Source: Mucilaginibacter ginsenosidivorans
Lineage (GTDB): Bacteria; Bacteroidota; Bacteroidia; Sphingobacteriales; Sphingobacteriaceae
Length of the DNA stretch: 64,000 nucleotides
Direction: 5' to 3'
Assembly: GCF_007971025.1 (NCBI RefSeq)
Contig: NZ_CP042436.1
Span: forward strand, 4,278,001-4,342,000
Part shown: in pieces, positions 1-8,821 of the stretch
How positions within the stretch are numbered: position 1 is the first letter of the stretch
Layout: each line of letters starts with the position of its first letter
Position numbers and translations under genes: made by a program
The notes under the pieces: model-generated
Seen by the model: the letters and a program-made list of their open reading frames with translations, nothing else
Told to the model about the DNA's origin: nothing
Database searches by the model: none

Positions 1-234
1 GTGGATGTTCAGGGATTCGCACTAAAAGTGGACAAGGCCCTCCAAAAGAAAAATATTTATTATTTTGACCTGATAGAAGGTAACATTTTGCAACCTTTGA
101 TCATTCAAAGCCTGCAAAAAGACGCATTTATTAATTACATGAGGGCGCAGGGTAAATTGGGGGGACAGAATAAAGTTCCGCGGCTTTCTAACGACAGGAA
201 GATAGCGGAGGAATTGGGGGTGTATATTGTTTGA
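1..234 (+). CDS. GH3 auxin-responsive-promoter family protein, C-terminal fragment
   Basis: This is the last 77 residues of a gene that begins before the window; the GTG at base 1 is an internal codon. The ending, with GGQNKVPRLSNDRKIAEEL, matches the C-terminus of the bacterial GH3-like acyl-adenylate-forming family, where a GGQ-K-PRL-NDR segment closes the protein. Plant GH3 enzymes conjugate amino acids to acyl acids; the substrate of the Bacteroidota versions is not known to me. The stop codon TGA overlaps the first bases of an 8-nt tandem repeat. The family call rests on the tail only. Confidence 0.7.
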   Translation: MDVQGFALKVDKALQKKNIYYFDLIEGNILQPLIIQSLQKDAFINYMRAQGKLGGQNKVPRLSNDRKIAEELGVYIV

Positions 235-280
235 TTGCTGGATTGTTGGATTGATGTATTGTTGAATTGCTATATTGTTA
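233..280. repeat. Degenerate 8-nt tandem repeat, consensus GATTGTTG
   Basis: Six consecutive 8-mers can be read: GATTGCTG, GATTGTTG, GATTGATG, TATTGTTG, AATTGCTA, TATTGTTA. The array starts within the stop codon of the preceding gene and fills nearly all of the spacer to the next gene. The period and the ATTG core are seen directly; any function is unknown. Confidence 0.7.
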
Positions 281-304
281 CTGAAAAATCAATTAAAACA
301 ATAC

Positions 305-682
305 ATGGAAAAACGATACTTAGGGCTAAATGATCTGACCTCTTATAAATCAGCTTTTGAATTCAGTAACGAGGTTTGGAATCTGGCAATTAAATGGGAT
401 TATTTTGCCAAGGATACAATCGGCAAACAATTTGTCAATGCGGCCGACTCCATCTCGGCCAATATTGCTGAAGGCTTTGGGAGATATCATAAAAAAGATA
501 AAATTAAATTCTACTACTATAGTTTAGGCTCGGTAAAGGAGTGTACTGATTGGTGTAATAAAGCAAAAATCCGAAATTTGATTTCTGAAAAAATTTATAT
601 CAAAATCAACGAAGTACTGGAACGGTTACCGCGTGAAATACATCAATTAATAAAGTTCACGAACGAAAAGTTGAAAACCTGA
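305..682 (+). CDS. Four-helix-bundle protein (23S rRNA intervening-sequence family)
   Basis: About 125 residues, all helical in appearance, with the family hallmarks SISANIAEGFGR and a C-terminal helix ending in a short basic tail. Members were first found inside 23S rRNA intervening sequences but are mostly free-standing in Bacteroidota; their function is unknown, and the fold is an antiparallel four-helix bundle that oligomerises. An in-frame TTG lies 30 nt upstream inside the tandem repeat, but the ATG in front of EKRYLGLNDL gives the usual family length, so I start there. It is followed by dxr after 50 nt and could be co-transcribed with it. Confidence 0.8.
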   Translation: MEKRYLGLNDLTSYKSAFEFSNEVWNLAIKWDYFAKDTIGKQFVNAADSISANIAEGFGRYHKKDKIKFYYYSLGSVKECTDWCNKAKIRNLISEKIYIKINEVLERLPREIHQLIKFTNEKLKT

Positions 683-732
683 CGATCGGAATCAACTAAC
701 AATAAAAGCAATCCTACAACACGGGACAAATT

Positions 733-1944
733 TTGAATAACAATAAAACAATAAAACAATCCAGCAATACTAAGAATATTGCCATTCTTGGTTCTACCGG
801 CAGCATAGGCACGCAGGCTTTGGAAGTTATTGGAGAAAATCCTGCCCTTTTCCGTGCCTATGTGCTTACCGCACAGAATAATGCTGAACTGCTCATACAA
901 CAATCCTTAAAACACCGGCCGGCCTACGCTGTTATTTGTAACGAAAAGTACTACCCGCGCGTCAAAGAGGCGTTGTTGTCGACCGAAGTAAAGGTTCTGT
1001 CAGGTATCGAAGCTATTAAAGAAATCGTAACCGATCCGGAGATAGATGTTGTGCTGACCGCGATGGTTGGTTTTGCCGGGTTGGAACCTACCATTAATGC
1101 CGTTAGAGCCGGGAAGGATATTGCGCTGGCGAACAAAGAAACACTTGTGGTAGCCGGCGAACTGGTTACAGGCCTGGCAAAGGAAAAAAAAATAAAAATA
1201 TTGCCGGTCGATTCCGAGCATTCGGCAATTTTCCAGTGTCTTGAGGGCGAGCAAAATAATACAATAGAAAAACTGATACTCACCGCCTCGGGCGGACCAT
1301 TCAGGGGGCGTAACCTGGAGTTTTTGGGCGATGTGACGCCGGAGGCAGCTTTAAAACACCCGAATTGGGTGATGGGATCCAAGATCACCATTGATTCGGC
1401 CTCGCTGATGAATAAAGGTTTGGAGGTGATAGAGGCGAAATGGCTGTTCGATATTGATCCGGAACAGATAGAGGTTGTCGTGCATCCGCAATCCATTATC
1501 CACTCGATGGTGCAGTTTCACGATGGCTCGATAAAGGCTCAAATGGGTTTGCCGGATATGAAACTGCCGATACAATATGCGCTGGCTTACCCTGGTCGTA
1601 TCCAAAACAGCTTTAAAAGATTCGATTTTACGCAATACCCAAACCTGACCTTTGAAAAGCCTGACATAAAGACATTCCGCAACCTGGCTTTGGCTTTTGA
1701 GGCTATAAAACAGGGTGGAAACATGCCTTGTATTGCCAATGCGGCCAATGAAATAGCTGTGGCCGGCTTTTTGAAAGGCGGAATAAGCTTCCTGGGCATG
1801 AGTGACATTATCGAGTCGTGTATGCGGAAGATCGCTTTCAAGGCAGAGCCTTCACTGGACGATTATTTGAATACCGACAGGGAAACGCGCATATTTGCGC
1901 AAAATTTAATAGAGAAAATACCGTTAAGGACGTTTACAAACTGA
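733..1944 (+). CDS. dxr: 1-deoxy-D-xylulose-5-phosphate reductoisomerase
   Basis: Second enzyme of the MEP isoprenoid pathway: NADPH-dependent rearrangement and reduction of DXP to 2-C-methyl-erythritol 4-phosphate in the cytosol. The N-terminal dinucleotide-binding GSTGSIG sits at residues 20-26. The metal and substrate site is seen as PVDSEHSA (Asp about 160, Glu about 162) and the later SLMNKGLEVIEA motif. At 403 residues it is full length. The only start that keeps the Rossmann strand is TTG; no ATG lies in frame before the GSTGSIG motif. rseP follows after 13 nt, so dxr-rseP form an operon, a common bacterial pairing. Confidence 0.95.
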   Translation: MNNNKTIKQSSNTKNIAILGSTGSIGTQALEVIGENPALFRAYVLTAQNNAELLIQQSLKHRPAYAVICNEKYYPRVKEALLSTEVKVLSGIEAIKEIVTDPEIDVVLTAMVGFAGLEPTINAVRAGKDIALANKETLVVAGELVTGLAKEKKIKILPVDSEHSAIFQCLEGEQNNTIEKLILTASGGPFRGRNLEFLGDVTPEAALKHPNWVMGSKITIDSASLMNKGLEVIEAKWLFDIDPEQIEVVVHPQSIIHSMVQFHDGSIKAQMGLPDMKLPIQYALAYPGRIQNSFKRFDFTQYPNLTFEKPDIKTFRNLALAFEAIKQGGNMPCIANAANEIAVAGFLKGGISFLGMSDIIESCMRKIAFKAEPSLDDYLNTDRETRIFAQNLIEKIPLRTFTN

Positions 1945-1957
1945 TATAAATTAAAGA

Positions 1958-3295
1958 ATGAGTATAGTGATAATGGTGGGCCAATTGTTATTGGGCCTTT
2001 CGATCCTGGTTATTTTGCACGAATTGGGCCACTTTTTGGCGGCGCGTGCATTTGGCATCAAGGTGGAAAAATTTTACCTGTTTTTTGACGCATGGGGCTT
2101 TAGCCTGGTCAAATTCAATTATAAGGGAGTAGAATACGGTGTGGGTTGGCTGCCTTTGGGTGGCTATGTGAAAATAGCCGGCATGATAGACGAGTCGATG
2201 GACAAGGAGCAGATGGCAGGTCCGCCGCAACCCTGGGAATTCCGCTCGAAACCAGCCTGGCAGCGTTTGATCGTTATGCTGGGCGGTATTACCGTAAATA
2301 TTTTCGTCGGCATATTTATTTTCTGGATGATCACCGTGAAATATGGCGAAACCTACATCCCGATGGACAGCGTAAAGTACGGTATAGTTCCGGGTCCTAT
2401 TGGTCAAAAGATCGGGTTAAAGGCCGGCGACCAGGTAAAGGGCATAAATGGAAAGCCTGTCGACAGGTTTGATGATCTGCTCAATCCCAAAGTATTTTTG
2501 GACAATACGGTTTTGAACGTACAGCGCGGCACGCAACACCTTGACATTACCGTGCCTTCAGATATACTTAATGCTATTGCTGATGCAGGTACCGACGGCG
2601 GCGAAAAATTCATTAGCTCTATTCCGCGCACCAAATTCAAGGTCGATTCCGTTGTTCCGGGCAGTAATGCCGCAAAGGCGGGCCTGCATGTCGGTGATAG
2701 CCTTGTTGCTGTAAACGGTAACAGCGTTGTTTTCTTCGACGAATTTCAGCAGCAATTGGCAGCAAATAAAAATAAAAAGATCGAACTGTCCGTCAAGCGG
2801 GACGACTCATTAAAACAAGTTGGAGCCCAGGTGACTAAAGATGGAAAATTGGGCTTTGAAGCAAAACACGACTCTATTCATTTCGCCACAAATAAGTTCA
2901 GCTTTTTTGGTTCGTTGCCGGTAGGCGCATCTAAAGCCTGGAGCGACTTTACCAACAATGCCAAAGGGTTAAAAAAGATATTTACAGGAAAAGTAAAGGC
3001 TCAAAAGGCCATTTCCAGCCCCATCGGTATTGCAAAAATGTATGGCGGATATTTCGACTGGTTGAAATTCTGGAGACTTACCGGCTTTATATCCATGGTG
3101 CTGGCGCTGATGAACCTGCTGCCTATCCCCGCGCTGGATGGTGGCCATGCGGTATTCCTTATCGTAGAGATGATCAAAGGTAAACCGTTAAGTGATAAAT
3201 TCCTGGAGAAAGCGCAGATCGTCGGATTTGTACTGCTGATAGGCTTAATGGTTTTTGCGTTCGGAAACGACATCCTGAAGAGTTTTCACAAGTAA
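1958..3295 (+). CDS. rseP: RIP metalloprotease RseP (site-2 protease)
   Basis: Inner-membrane zinc protease that cuts transmembrane substrates within the bilayer, such as anti-sigma factors and signal-peptide remnants. The zinc motif HELGH is at residues 21-25 in the first membrane helix, and the third ligand motif LDGGH lies near residue 394. Two PDZ-like segments lie between them (PGPIGQKIGLKAGD and PGSNAAKAGLHVGD). At 445 residues it has the usual length. It shares a transcript with dxr and is followed by a strong bidirectional terminator. Confidence 0.95.
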   Translation: MSIVIMVGQLLLGLSILVILHELGHFLAARAFGIKVEKFYLFFDAWGFSLVKFNYKGVEYGVGWLPLGGYVKIAGMIDESMDKEQMAGPPQPWEFRSKPAWQRLIVMLGGITVNIFVGIFIFWMITVKYGETYIPMDSVKYGIVPGPIGQKIGLKAGDQVKGINGKPVDRFDDLLNPKVFLDNTVLNVQRGTQHLDITVPSDILNAIADAGTDGGEKFISSIPRTKFKVDSVVPGSNAAKAGLHVGDSLVAVNGNSVVFFDEFQQQLAANKNKKIELSVKRDDSLKQVGAQVTKDGKLGFEAKHDSIHFATNKFSFFGSLPVGASKAWSDFTNNAKGLKKIFTGKVKAQKAISSPIGIAKMYGGYFDWLKFWRLTGFISMVLALMNLLPIPALDGGHAVFLIVEMIKGKPLSDKFLEKAQIVGFVLLIGLMVFAFGNDILKSFHK

Positions 3296-3314
3296 GCAAA
3301 GAATCCCGGAAAAC

Positions 3315-3351
3315 AAAAAGACGCCATGGTAATTCCCGGGCGTCTTTTTTT
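3315..3351. terminator. Bidirectional rho-independent terminator
   Basis: The arms AAAAAGACGCC and GGGCGTCTTTTTT form a GC-rich stem with A and T runs on either side, so the hairpin can act on both strands. It lies between the convergent rseP and DUF4199 genes. Confidence 0.8.
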
Positions 3352-3368
3352 ATGGATGTTATTTCACA

Positions 3369-3911
3369 TCAAACTGTTGGGTCGGCAGGTGGTTCGGGGT
3401 CATACGCTGAACGCTCCTTTTTAAAGATCGCAGCACCAACAAGCGCAATTGCTATACCTATTATTGTGTCGATTATTGCCAAAACAAATGCCCCGATGAT
3501 CGGTCCCAATTTAATAGTATAACCTATGGCTTTGTCAATATCTTCGCTCGACATACCTTTTGCTTCCATTTGTGCACGCGCTTGCTCGGCTGCCTTTTGC
3601 ATAATTTCAGGACTTAAAAAGGCCAGGTAAACATAAGTAAACAGTGCAAGTAAAATGCTTGTAAATACGGCATACCTGAAGCCGGCAGAAAAGCCTTCTC
3701 CAAACGTCAGATAACCACCCTGCTGGTCCTTAAATTCCTTTTGTGTCAGTATCAAAAAGATGATAAAAGGCAGATATCCTAAGTACTTTAAAGGCGAGTT
3801 CGGATCGGTACTTGCGAACTGTATAAGATAGGTAAGTACGATTGATACCAGTAAGTTAATAAGTGCCCACTTAGTAGCTACTTTAGTGGGATTTGGTTTT
3901 AGCTGTTCCAT
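3369..3911 (-). CDS. DUF4199 domain membrane protein
   Basis: 180 residues with four predicted membrane helices (around 15-32, 45-60, 80-105 and 135-165) and a GGYLTFGEGFSAGFR segment typical of DUF4199, a Bacteroidota family of unknown function. A charged loop rich in Glu, Lys and Ala separates helices three and four. It is the last gene of a minus-strand operon, 17 nt after the acidic hypothetical gene. Neighbourhood gives no clear role. Confidence 0.8.
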   Translation of the reverse strand: MEQLKPNPTKVATKWALINLLVSIVLTYLIQFASTDPNSPLKYLGYLPFIIFLILTQKEFKDQQGGYLTFGEGFSAGFRYAVFTSILLALFTYVYLAFLSPEIMQKAAEQARAQMEAKGMSSEDIDKAIGYTIKLGPIIGAFVLAIIDTIIGIAIALVGAAIFKKERSAYDPEPPADPTV

Positions 3912-3928
3912 TTTATCGTGTTTTAGGT

Positions 3929-4597
3929 TTATATGAACGACCCTAATATACCAATTACTGCCATATCAAAGCCCTTATCAACAGCATTTTTTGCTATCTC
4001 GTCCTTGTCGGCGGCTGAGGGCGCAGTATTCTGAAAAAAACACATCATCGGGTAAAATATCTCTTTGATCTCAGAATCATCGGGCAACAACCTTGCCACC
4101 CGGCCTATTTCAGCAATGGGGCTCTCCATCAGTATCTGGTTTACGATCACCGGTTCGTAAATGCGGTGCTCGTCCTGGAACTCGTCCTCATCAACCAATA
4201 AAAACTCTTTCAGGTAATCTTCCAGTTCGGGTTCGATATTTTCGTCTTCGCATTCGTTCAAATAAAGCAGCAGGTTCAGCAGTTCGGTGCCACGGTCAAG
4301 TGTCTGCTCTTCGATCTTTTCCCACTCCTTGGTTTCAAGATAATCATCTTCGAGTTTTTTTACATCCTCGCTAAAGAAATTGATCAGCAGAAGATCAAAG
4401 AACACCTCGCGCATAGCTTCGAACCGGGGGTTCTCGTCAAAAACCTCGTCAAGCATATCTACCTTCCGCATAAAATCCTCCGGCGAAGAAAATACTTCGA
4501 AAAAATTGCGGCTCAGTTTGGTGGCGTCAAAATCGTTATATTTTGAATAAGCGGCCAAGGCTGCCTGTATGGCTGACTCAATTTTGGGGTCGATCAT
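3929..4597 (-). CDS. Conserved acidic hypothetical protein
   Basis: 222 residues, strongly acidic, soluble and predicted mostly helical, with no signal peptide. I do not recognise a named domain. Notable features are a Glu/Asp-rich middle part (DDYLETKEWEKIEEQ, ECEDENIEPELEDYLKE) and a Gly/Ile-rich hydrophobic C-terminus ending AVIGILGSFI. The gene lies 4 nt after the dihydroorotase-like gene and 17 nt before DUF4199, so it is almost certainly co-transcribed with both. A structural or adaptor role is possible but not shown. Confidence 0.75.
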   Translation of the reverse strand: MIDPKIESAIQAALAAYSKYNDFDATKLSRNFFEVFSSPEDFMRKVDMLDEVFDENPRFEAMREVFFDLLLINFFSEDVKKLEDDYLETKEWEKIEEQTLDRGTELLNLLLYLNECEDENIEPELEDYLKEFLLVDEDEFQDEHRIYEPVIVNQILMESPIAEIGRVARLLPDDSEIKEIFYPMMCFFQNTAPSAADKDEIAKNAVDKGFDMAVIGILGSFI

Positions 4598-4601
4598 CGA
4601 T

Positions 4602-5855
4602 TTAAGATTTAAATAGCTTGTTGTTATTTATAGTTAACAAAATTGAGCCTTTAAGTTTTTGCCCCATGAAGGGGGAATTATATGATTTTGATTTATTATT
4701 TGCTTTGTCGAATGTCCAGTCGGCATTTTCGTCGAAAATAACCAGGTTGGCTTCATTGCCTTCTGTTATCACAGGCACATCAAGTCCCAGTATCTTGCGC
4801 GGGTTGACGGACATTTTCTGTACGATCATATCCACCGGCAAACCTGCTTGCAGTGCAATGGAAAAGGCAGTTTGCAAGGCGATCATCCCAAACTCAGCAA
4901 CTTCAAATTCTACATTTTTAAACTCCACCTCGTGCGGTGTATGCTGCGAAGTAATAGCATCGATGGTACCGTCTTTTAAACCGGCCAGCAACGCTTTTAC
5001 ATCCTTTTTGGTGCGCAGTGGCGGCTTCACCTTATACTGGCTGTCAAAGCCCATAAGTGCCTCATCGGTAAGCAGCAGGTGATGCACAGCGACATCGCAG
5101 GTTACAGGCAAGCCTTTTTTCTTGGCTTCTTTTATCAGCGAAACCGAACGTTCAGTTGATATCGTAGTAAAATGAATTTTTGAGCCCGTATATTCAGCCA
5201 GGTAAAGGTCGCGGGCCACCATCAGTTCTTCTGCCAGCGATGGGATACCTTTCATTCCAAGCAGCGTACTCACCTCGCCTTCGTGTACCTTGGCCTTACC
5301 TGCTATTGCGGTATCTTCGGGGTAAGAGAGCACCAGTGCTTCAAACCCCTTGGTATAAAGCAATGCGCGTTCCATTAACCCGGCGTCCTGTACTGGGCGG
5401 TTGCCGTCAGTAAATGCCTTGGCGCCGCTTTGGTACATGTCGTACATCTCGGCCAGGTCCTTACCCTCTCTTTTGTGCGATATAGCACCCAGCGGAAATA
5501 CGTCCACGAGGTTATTTTTGGCACGGTTCATTAGATATTCGATCTCGGCCTTGGAATGTACCGGCGGCTGCGTATTTGGCATCAAAGCGACGCCCGTAAA
5601 CCCGCCCGAAGCTGCAGCCAGGGTACCGGTTTTCAAGTCTTCTTTTGTTTCGAGACCCAGTTCGCCGATGTTACAATTGAGGTCAAAAAAACCCGGTGAA
5701 AGATATTTTCCCCGGGCATCAAAAGTTTCAACGTCTGCACTGATCTTTTTGGCGATCTTAACAATCTGCCCTTTTTCTATCAATACGTCGGCGACTTGCT
5801 GGTAAAAGGGTGAACCCGGGTCAGAGATGGTCGCGGATTTAATAAGCAAATTCAT
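4602..5855 (-). CDS. pyrC: Dihydroorotase-like protein lacking the metal site (pseudo-DHOase)
   Basis: An amidohydrolase-fold protein of 417 residues clearly related to class I dihydroorotase (KPPLRTKKDVKALL, DGTIDAI, and the C-terminal NPRKILGL and EGNEANLVIFD). The catalytic residues are missing. The N-terminal HxH is N60-C61-N62 (FFDLNCNIGE); the active-site Asp of TDHAPH is replaced (TSQHTPH); the His of the AHCED segment is Tyr (SYPED); and the HVST His is Thr (TIST). Only the HHLLLT pair remains. Inactive DHOase homologues are known as structural partners of aspartate carbamoyltransferase in Pseudomonas-type enzymes, so this may assist pyrimidine synthesis rather than catalyse it. It lies inside an operon with a BatA-like protein. 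Confidence 0.85.
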   Translation of the reverse strand: MNLLIKSATISDPGSPFYQQVADVLIEKGQIVKIAKKISADVETFDARGKYLSPGFFDLNCNIGELGLETKEDLKTGTLAAASGGFTGVALMPNTQPPVHSKAEIEYLMNRAKNNLVDVFPLGAISHKREGKDLAEMYDMYQSGAKAFTDGNRPVQDAGLMERALLYTKGFEALVLSYPEDTAIAGKAKVHEGEVSTLLGMKGIPSLAEELMVARDLYLAEYTGSKIHFTTISTERSVSLIKEAKKKGLPVTCDVAVHHLLLTDEALMGFDSQYKVKPPLRTKKDVKALLAGLKDGTIDAITSQHTPHEVEFKNVEFEVAEFGMIALQTAFSIALQAGLPVDMIVQKMSVNPRKILGLDVPVITEGNEANLVIFDENADWTFDKANNKSKSYNSPFMGQKLKGSILLTINNNKLFKS

Positions 5856-5887
5856 TTGCGTTGTTTTGGGATGGAATATACGTTGAC

Positions 5888-7936
5888 TTATGCTGCTTGC
5901 GGAAGCCGCTGTTTACCAGTCTTATAGTACCTGACGAGCAAAATTTCCGCAGCCAGAAAGATCAAAGCCAAAATTATACAAAGTTTCCATAATCGCAGGC
6001 CAAAATTTAATTCAGCTACCTGGCCCTTTAACGACGCCGTACCAGGCTGCAAAACACTGCCCGCCTGCGGGAATGCCTGCTTTAGGGCGGACGAAGCCAA
6101 ATAGCTCATATCCGACTCCTTCCGGTTATTGTTAAAGGCCAATATGGCTATAGTGCTATCCTGTTTTTTTAGGTCGTAATTGCCTGCTTTCTGCAATTGA
6201 TCGGATATAAATAAAACGGTGCCTCCTCCCTGCTGCCGCGCATCGGGTATAATGGATTGATCGCCCTTTACCAGTTTCAGCAATTGTTTCTCGCTAAGTT
6301 GAACCGGCGGAACAGCAATACTTTCATCGCTCCCAAGCGCGTAAAATAAGGGTTGGTCGTGCCCGCTTAATAAGGCTATGCGGAACATGACGGGCACAAA
6401 AAGCGCGTGCCGCTGCAGGTTGCTAAAGTCGTCATCAAGCGGAACTGCCGAAACATAAACTTTACCCTTGCCACTGTTAAAGCCCGACCAGAACGGCTGT
6501 CCGCCCGGCAATTGCATGAGGCTCTCGCCTCTTGCATTTGAGCTTAACTGATAATATTTACTTACGGTTGGCAGATCAGGATTTTGAGGAAAATTCTCGA
6601 AAATATTTTTAAACACCGGGTTTTGCAGGTTAATAGCGGAAACCTTAACCTGCTCTTCCGCCAGTTTATCGGGCCATGCAGTGTTTACTGATTGCAAAAA
6701 GGTTTTATAATTGGGCAGATCGGCATCAGCCGCAGGGAACAGAGCCAGCGTACCCCCTTTTGAAACATAAGCTTTTAACTGCTGTGCCAAACCTGTAGAT
6801 ATGGTTTTTACATCACTGATAACGATAAGCGGGTAAGTATTAAGGGCGGCGTAGTCTACATTCCCATCCGTAACTCTTTTTGCGGCAAAAAAGGGGTCGG
6901 TATCAAAAACAGCTTTCAGAAAAGGATTAACGGTACCCCCATCGATCAATAATACCGGCAACTGCTGAGTTACATTGAACGTGAAATAGAACTGGTTGTC
7001 AAAAGTTACCGGGTTATCCTGTAACTGTATCTCGCCCTGCTGCCAGCCACTTTGTAAGCCGGAAAACGAAAGCGTGTCTATTTGCTCGGAACGGGCGTCG
7101 ACAGAGAAACTTCCTAAAGCTTTTTGAGTGCCATTGATGACGAGTTTCAAGGGAATCTTTTCAGCTTTTTCACCGGCATAATTGTGCAGTTTCACTACCA
7201 GTTTTTCACTTTCGCCGGGGCGATGCACCGCTGTTAGCAGCCAAACTGAGTCGACCGCCACATTAGGCAATTCGCTGGCTTTCAGCTGAACGAGGCTATA
7301 ATGAACCGAACTATCGGCCTTAACAGCCTTATCGCCCGAAATATTTTTTTGAAAATCGGATATGATATAGGCAGAGCGGATAGCCCCATGCTGCTCGTTC
7401 AGTAAACTTTGCTGCCGGTCGGCTACCTGCTGTAAATTGCGGCTTTCAGGACTGATCTTTACGGCATCTACCTCATCGTTAAATTCATCACGGCTTAGTA
7501 AACGCTGGTGCTTGCCTTCAAAATCCTGCGTCAATAGCTGGAACCTGTCATTAATACCGTATGCCGACGCGATCTCTTTAGCGCGTCGTTTTGCCTCATC
7601 CAGCAGGCTGCCTTCACGATTGAGGGCCTGCATGGAGTAGGAATTATCGACAAAAATGCTCACCACCTGCTGTTTGCCTGCATTGGCCACATTTTTACCA
7701 GGAATAAAAGGCCGGGCAAAAGCCAGCACCAGGAACAAGAGCGCCAGTAAGCGGGAAGCCAGGATGAGCCGCTCCTTCAGGTTACGGCGCGATGCCTGTT
7801 GCTCCTGTATCTCCCTCAAAAACTGCACGTTACTGAAATACACCTTTTGATACCTGCGAAAATTAAACAGGTGTATGATGACCGGGATAGCAAGGGTGAT
7901 AAGTGCAAAAAGAAAGGCGGGATAAAGAAATTGCAT
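5888..7936 (-). CDS. BatA-domain / von Willebrand factor A membrane protein
   Basis: About 682 residues. The N-terminus carries the BatA (aerotolerance N-terminal) signature: a first helix with PAFLFALITLAIPVIIHLFNFRR, then a second helix LLALLFLVLAFARPFIPG. A vWA-type domain follows with a MIDAS-like DNSYS. A C-terminal helix (LCIILALIFLAAEILLV) anchors the end, leaving a large extracytoplasmic middle. The family is common in Bacteroidota; proposed roles are in envelope stability or stress tolerance. An upstream in-frame ATG would add 19 residues translated from a dispersed repeat, so I start at MQFLYPAF. It heads the four-gene minus-strand operon. Confidence 0.85.
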   Translation of the reverse strand: MQFLYPAFLFALITLAIPVIIHLFNFRRYQKVYFSNVQFLREIQEQQASRRNLKERLILASRLLALLFLVLAFARPFIPGKNVANAGKQQVVSIFVDNSYSMQALNREGSLLDEAKRRAKEIASAYGINDRFQLLTQDFEGKHQRLLSRDEFNDEVDAVKISPESRNLQQVADRQQSLLNEQHGAIRSAYIISDFQKNISGDKAVKADSSVHYSLVQLKASELPNVAVDSVWLLTAVHRPGESEKLVVKLHNYAGEKAEKIPLKLVINGTQKALGSFSVDARSEQIDTLSFSGLQSGWQQGEIQLQDNPVTFDNQFYFTFNVTQQLPVLLIDGGTVNPFLKAVFDTDPFFAAKRVTDGNVDYAALNTYPLIVISDVKTISTGLAQQLKAYVSKGGTLALFPAADADLPNYKTFLQSVNTAWPDKLAEEQVKVSAINLQNPVFKNIFENFPQNPDLPTVSKYYQLSSNARGESLMQLPGGQPFWSGFNSGKGKVYVSAVPLDDDFSNLQRHALFVPVMFRIALLSGHDQPLFYALGSDESIAVPPVQLSEKQLLKLVKGDQSIIPDARQQGGGTVLFISDQLQKAGNYDLKKQDSTIAILAFNNNRKESDMSYLASSALKQAFPQAGSVLQPGTASLKGQVAELNFGLRLWKLCIILALIFLAAEILLVRYYKTGKQRLPQAA

Positions 7937-7940
7937 TATT

Positions 7941-7981
7941 GATGTGCGAATGTGCAGATATGCAAATGTGCAAATGCATAT
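7941..7981. repeat. Dispersed repeat, ATGTGCAAATG type
   Basis: Overlapping units of the form GATGTGCGAATGTGCAGATATGCAA run between the divergent BatA-like and DUF72 genes. The same motif recurs upstream of guaB near 25777-25873. It probably contains promoter elements for one or both flanking genes, but I see no full consensus here. Confidence 0.6.
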
Positions 7982-8021
7982 CAAATAAAACAAACGTTGG
8001 CGGTATTCTATTTATTTCATC

Positions 8022-8738
8022 ATGGAATGGCATATCGGATGTTCGGGTTTTCATTATAAGGATTGGCGGGGAAAGTTCTATCCCGAAAAACTAGCGGTAA
8101 AAAACTGGTTCGATTTTTACTGTGAGCATTTCAAAACGATCGAGCTGAATGTTACATTTTACCGTTTCCCGCAATTGTCTTTTTTGCAAAATTGGTATAA
8201 GAAGGCTCCTGCAGATTTTCGTTTTTCGGTAAAGGCGCCTAAAGCTATCACCCATTTCAAACAGTTTCATGATACAGCCGCAATGATATCTGATTTTTAC
8301 GGAACAATAAATGATGGCCTCCGGGAAAAATTGGGGCCGGTATTATTCCAGATGCCGCCGAAGTTTAGTTATGACGAAGAGCGGCTGGAACGTATCATCA
8401 ACAACTTGAACCCATCGTTCAATAATGTAACCGAATTCAGGCATGTAAGCTGGTGGCGCGAGGATATTTATAAAGCTTTGGCCGAACACAAGATCACTTT
8501 TTGCGGGCAAAGCCACCCCTTACTGCCGGATAATGTGATCGAAAATACGTCGTCGGTTTATTACCGTTTTCATGGGGTACCGAATTTATATAGATCGCCG
8601 TACTCAAAAGATTTTTTGCAAAACGTGGTTGACGCCGTGAAGAACAACAAAAAAGCAAAGCAGGGTTGGTTCTATTTTAATAACGACTACGATGCCGTTG
8701 GTGTGCGGAACGCGAAAGAGATGATGGGACTCATTTAA
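8022..8738 (+). CDS. DUF72 domain protein (YecE-like)
   Basis: 238 residues with the DUF72 TIM-barrel hallmarks: the N-terminal IGCSGFHYKDWRGKFYPE, FSVKAPKAITH, LFQMPPKF, the TEFRHVSW motif and the terminal YFNNDYDAVGVRNA. The biochemical function of the family is unknown. It is a stand-alone gene divergent from the BatA operon. Start at ATG, where the protein aligns from the first residue of the domain. Confidence 0.9.
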   Translation: MEWHIGCSGFHYKDWRGKFYPEKLAVKNWFDFYCEHFKTIELNVTFYRFPQLSFLQNWYKKAPADFRFSVKAPKAITHFKQFHDTAAMISDFYGTINDGLREKLGPVLFQMPPKFSYDEERLERIINNLNPSFNNVTEFRHVSWWREDIYKALAEHKITFCGQSHPLLPDNVIENTSSVYYRFHGVPNLYRSPYSKDFLQNVVDAVKNNKKAKQGWFYFNNDYDAVGVRNAKEMMGLI

Positions 8739-8785
8739 GACAGTTAATCCAATAAGGCCGTTATGTAAATTACTTTATAATATAG

Positions 8786-8793
8786 TAGATTTG
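8786..8793 (+). promoter_or_regulatory. Candidate -7 element TAGATTTG of the antitoxin gene
   Basis: It matches the Bacteroidota -7 consensus TAnnTTTG exactly and lies 28 nt before the antitoxin ATG. No TTG is present at the correct -33 distance, so only half of the promoter is supported. Confidence 0.35.
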
Positions 8794-8821
8794 TTTATAG
8801 TTTATTAGATCATTATTTTAT

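Noticed and set aside
951..1496. 181-codon minus-strand frame opposite dxr
   Set aside because: Fully antisense to a well-conserved enzyme gene; composition is Ser/Thr/Ile-rich as expected of an antisense shadow.
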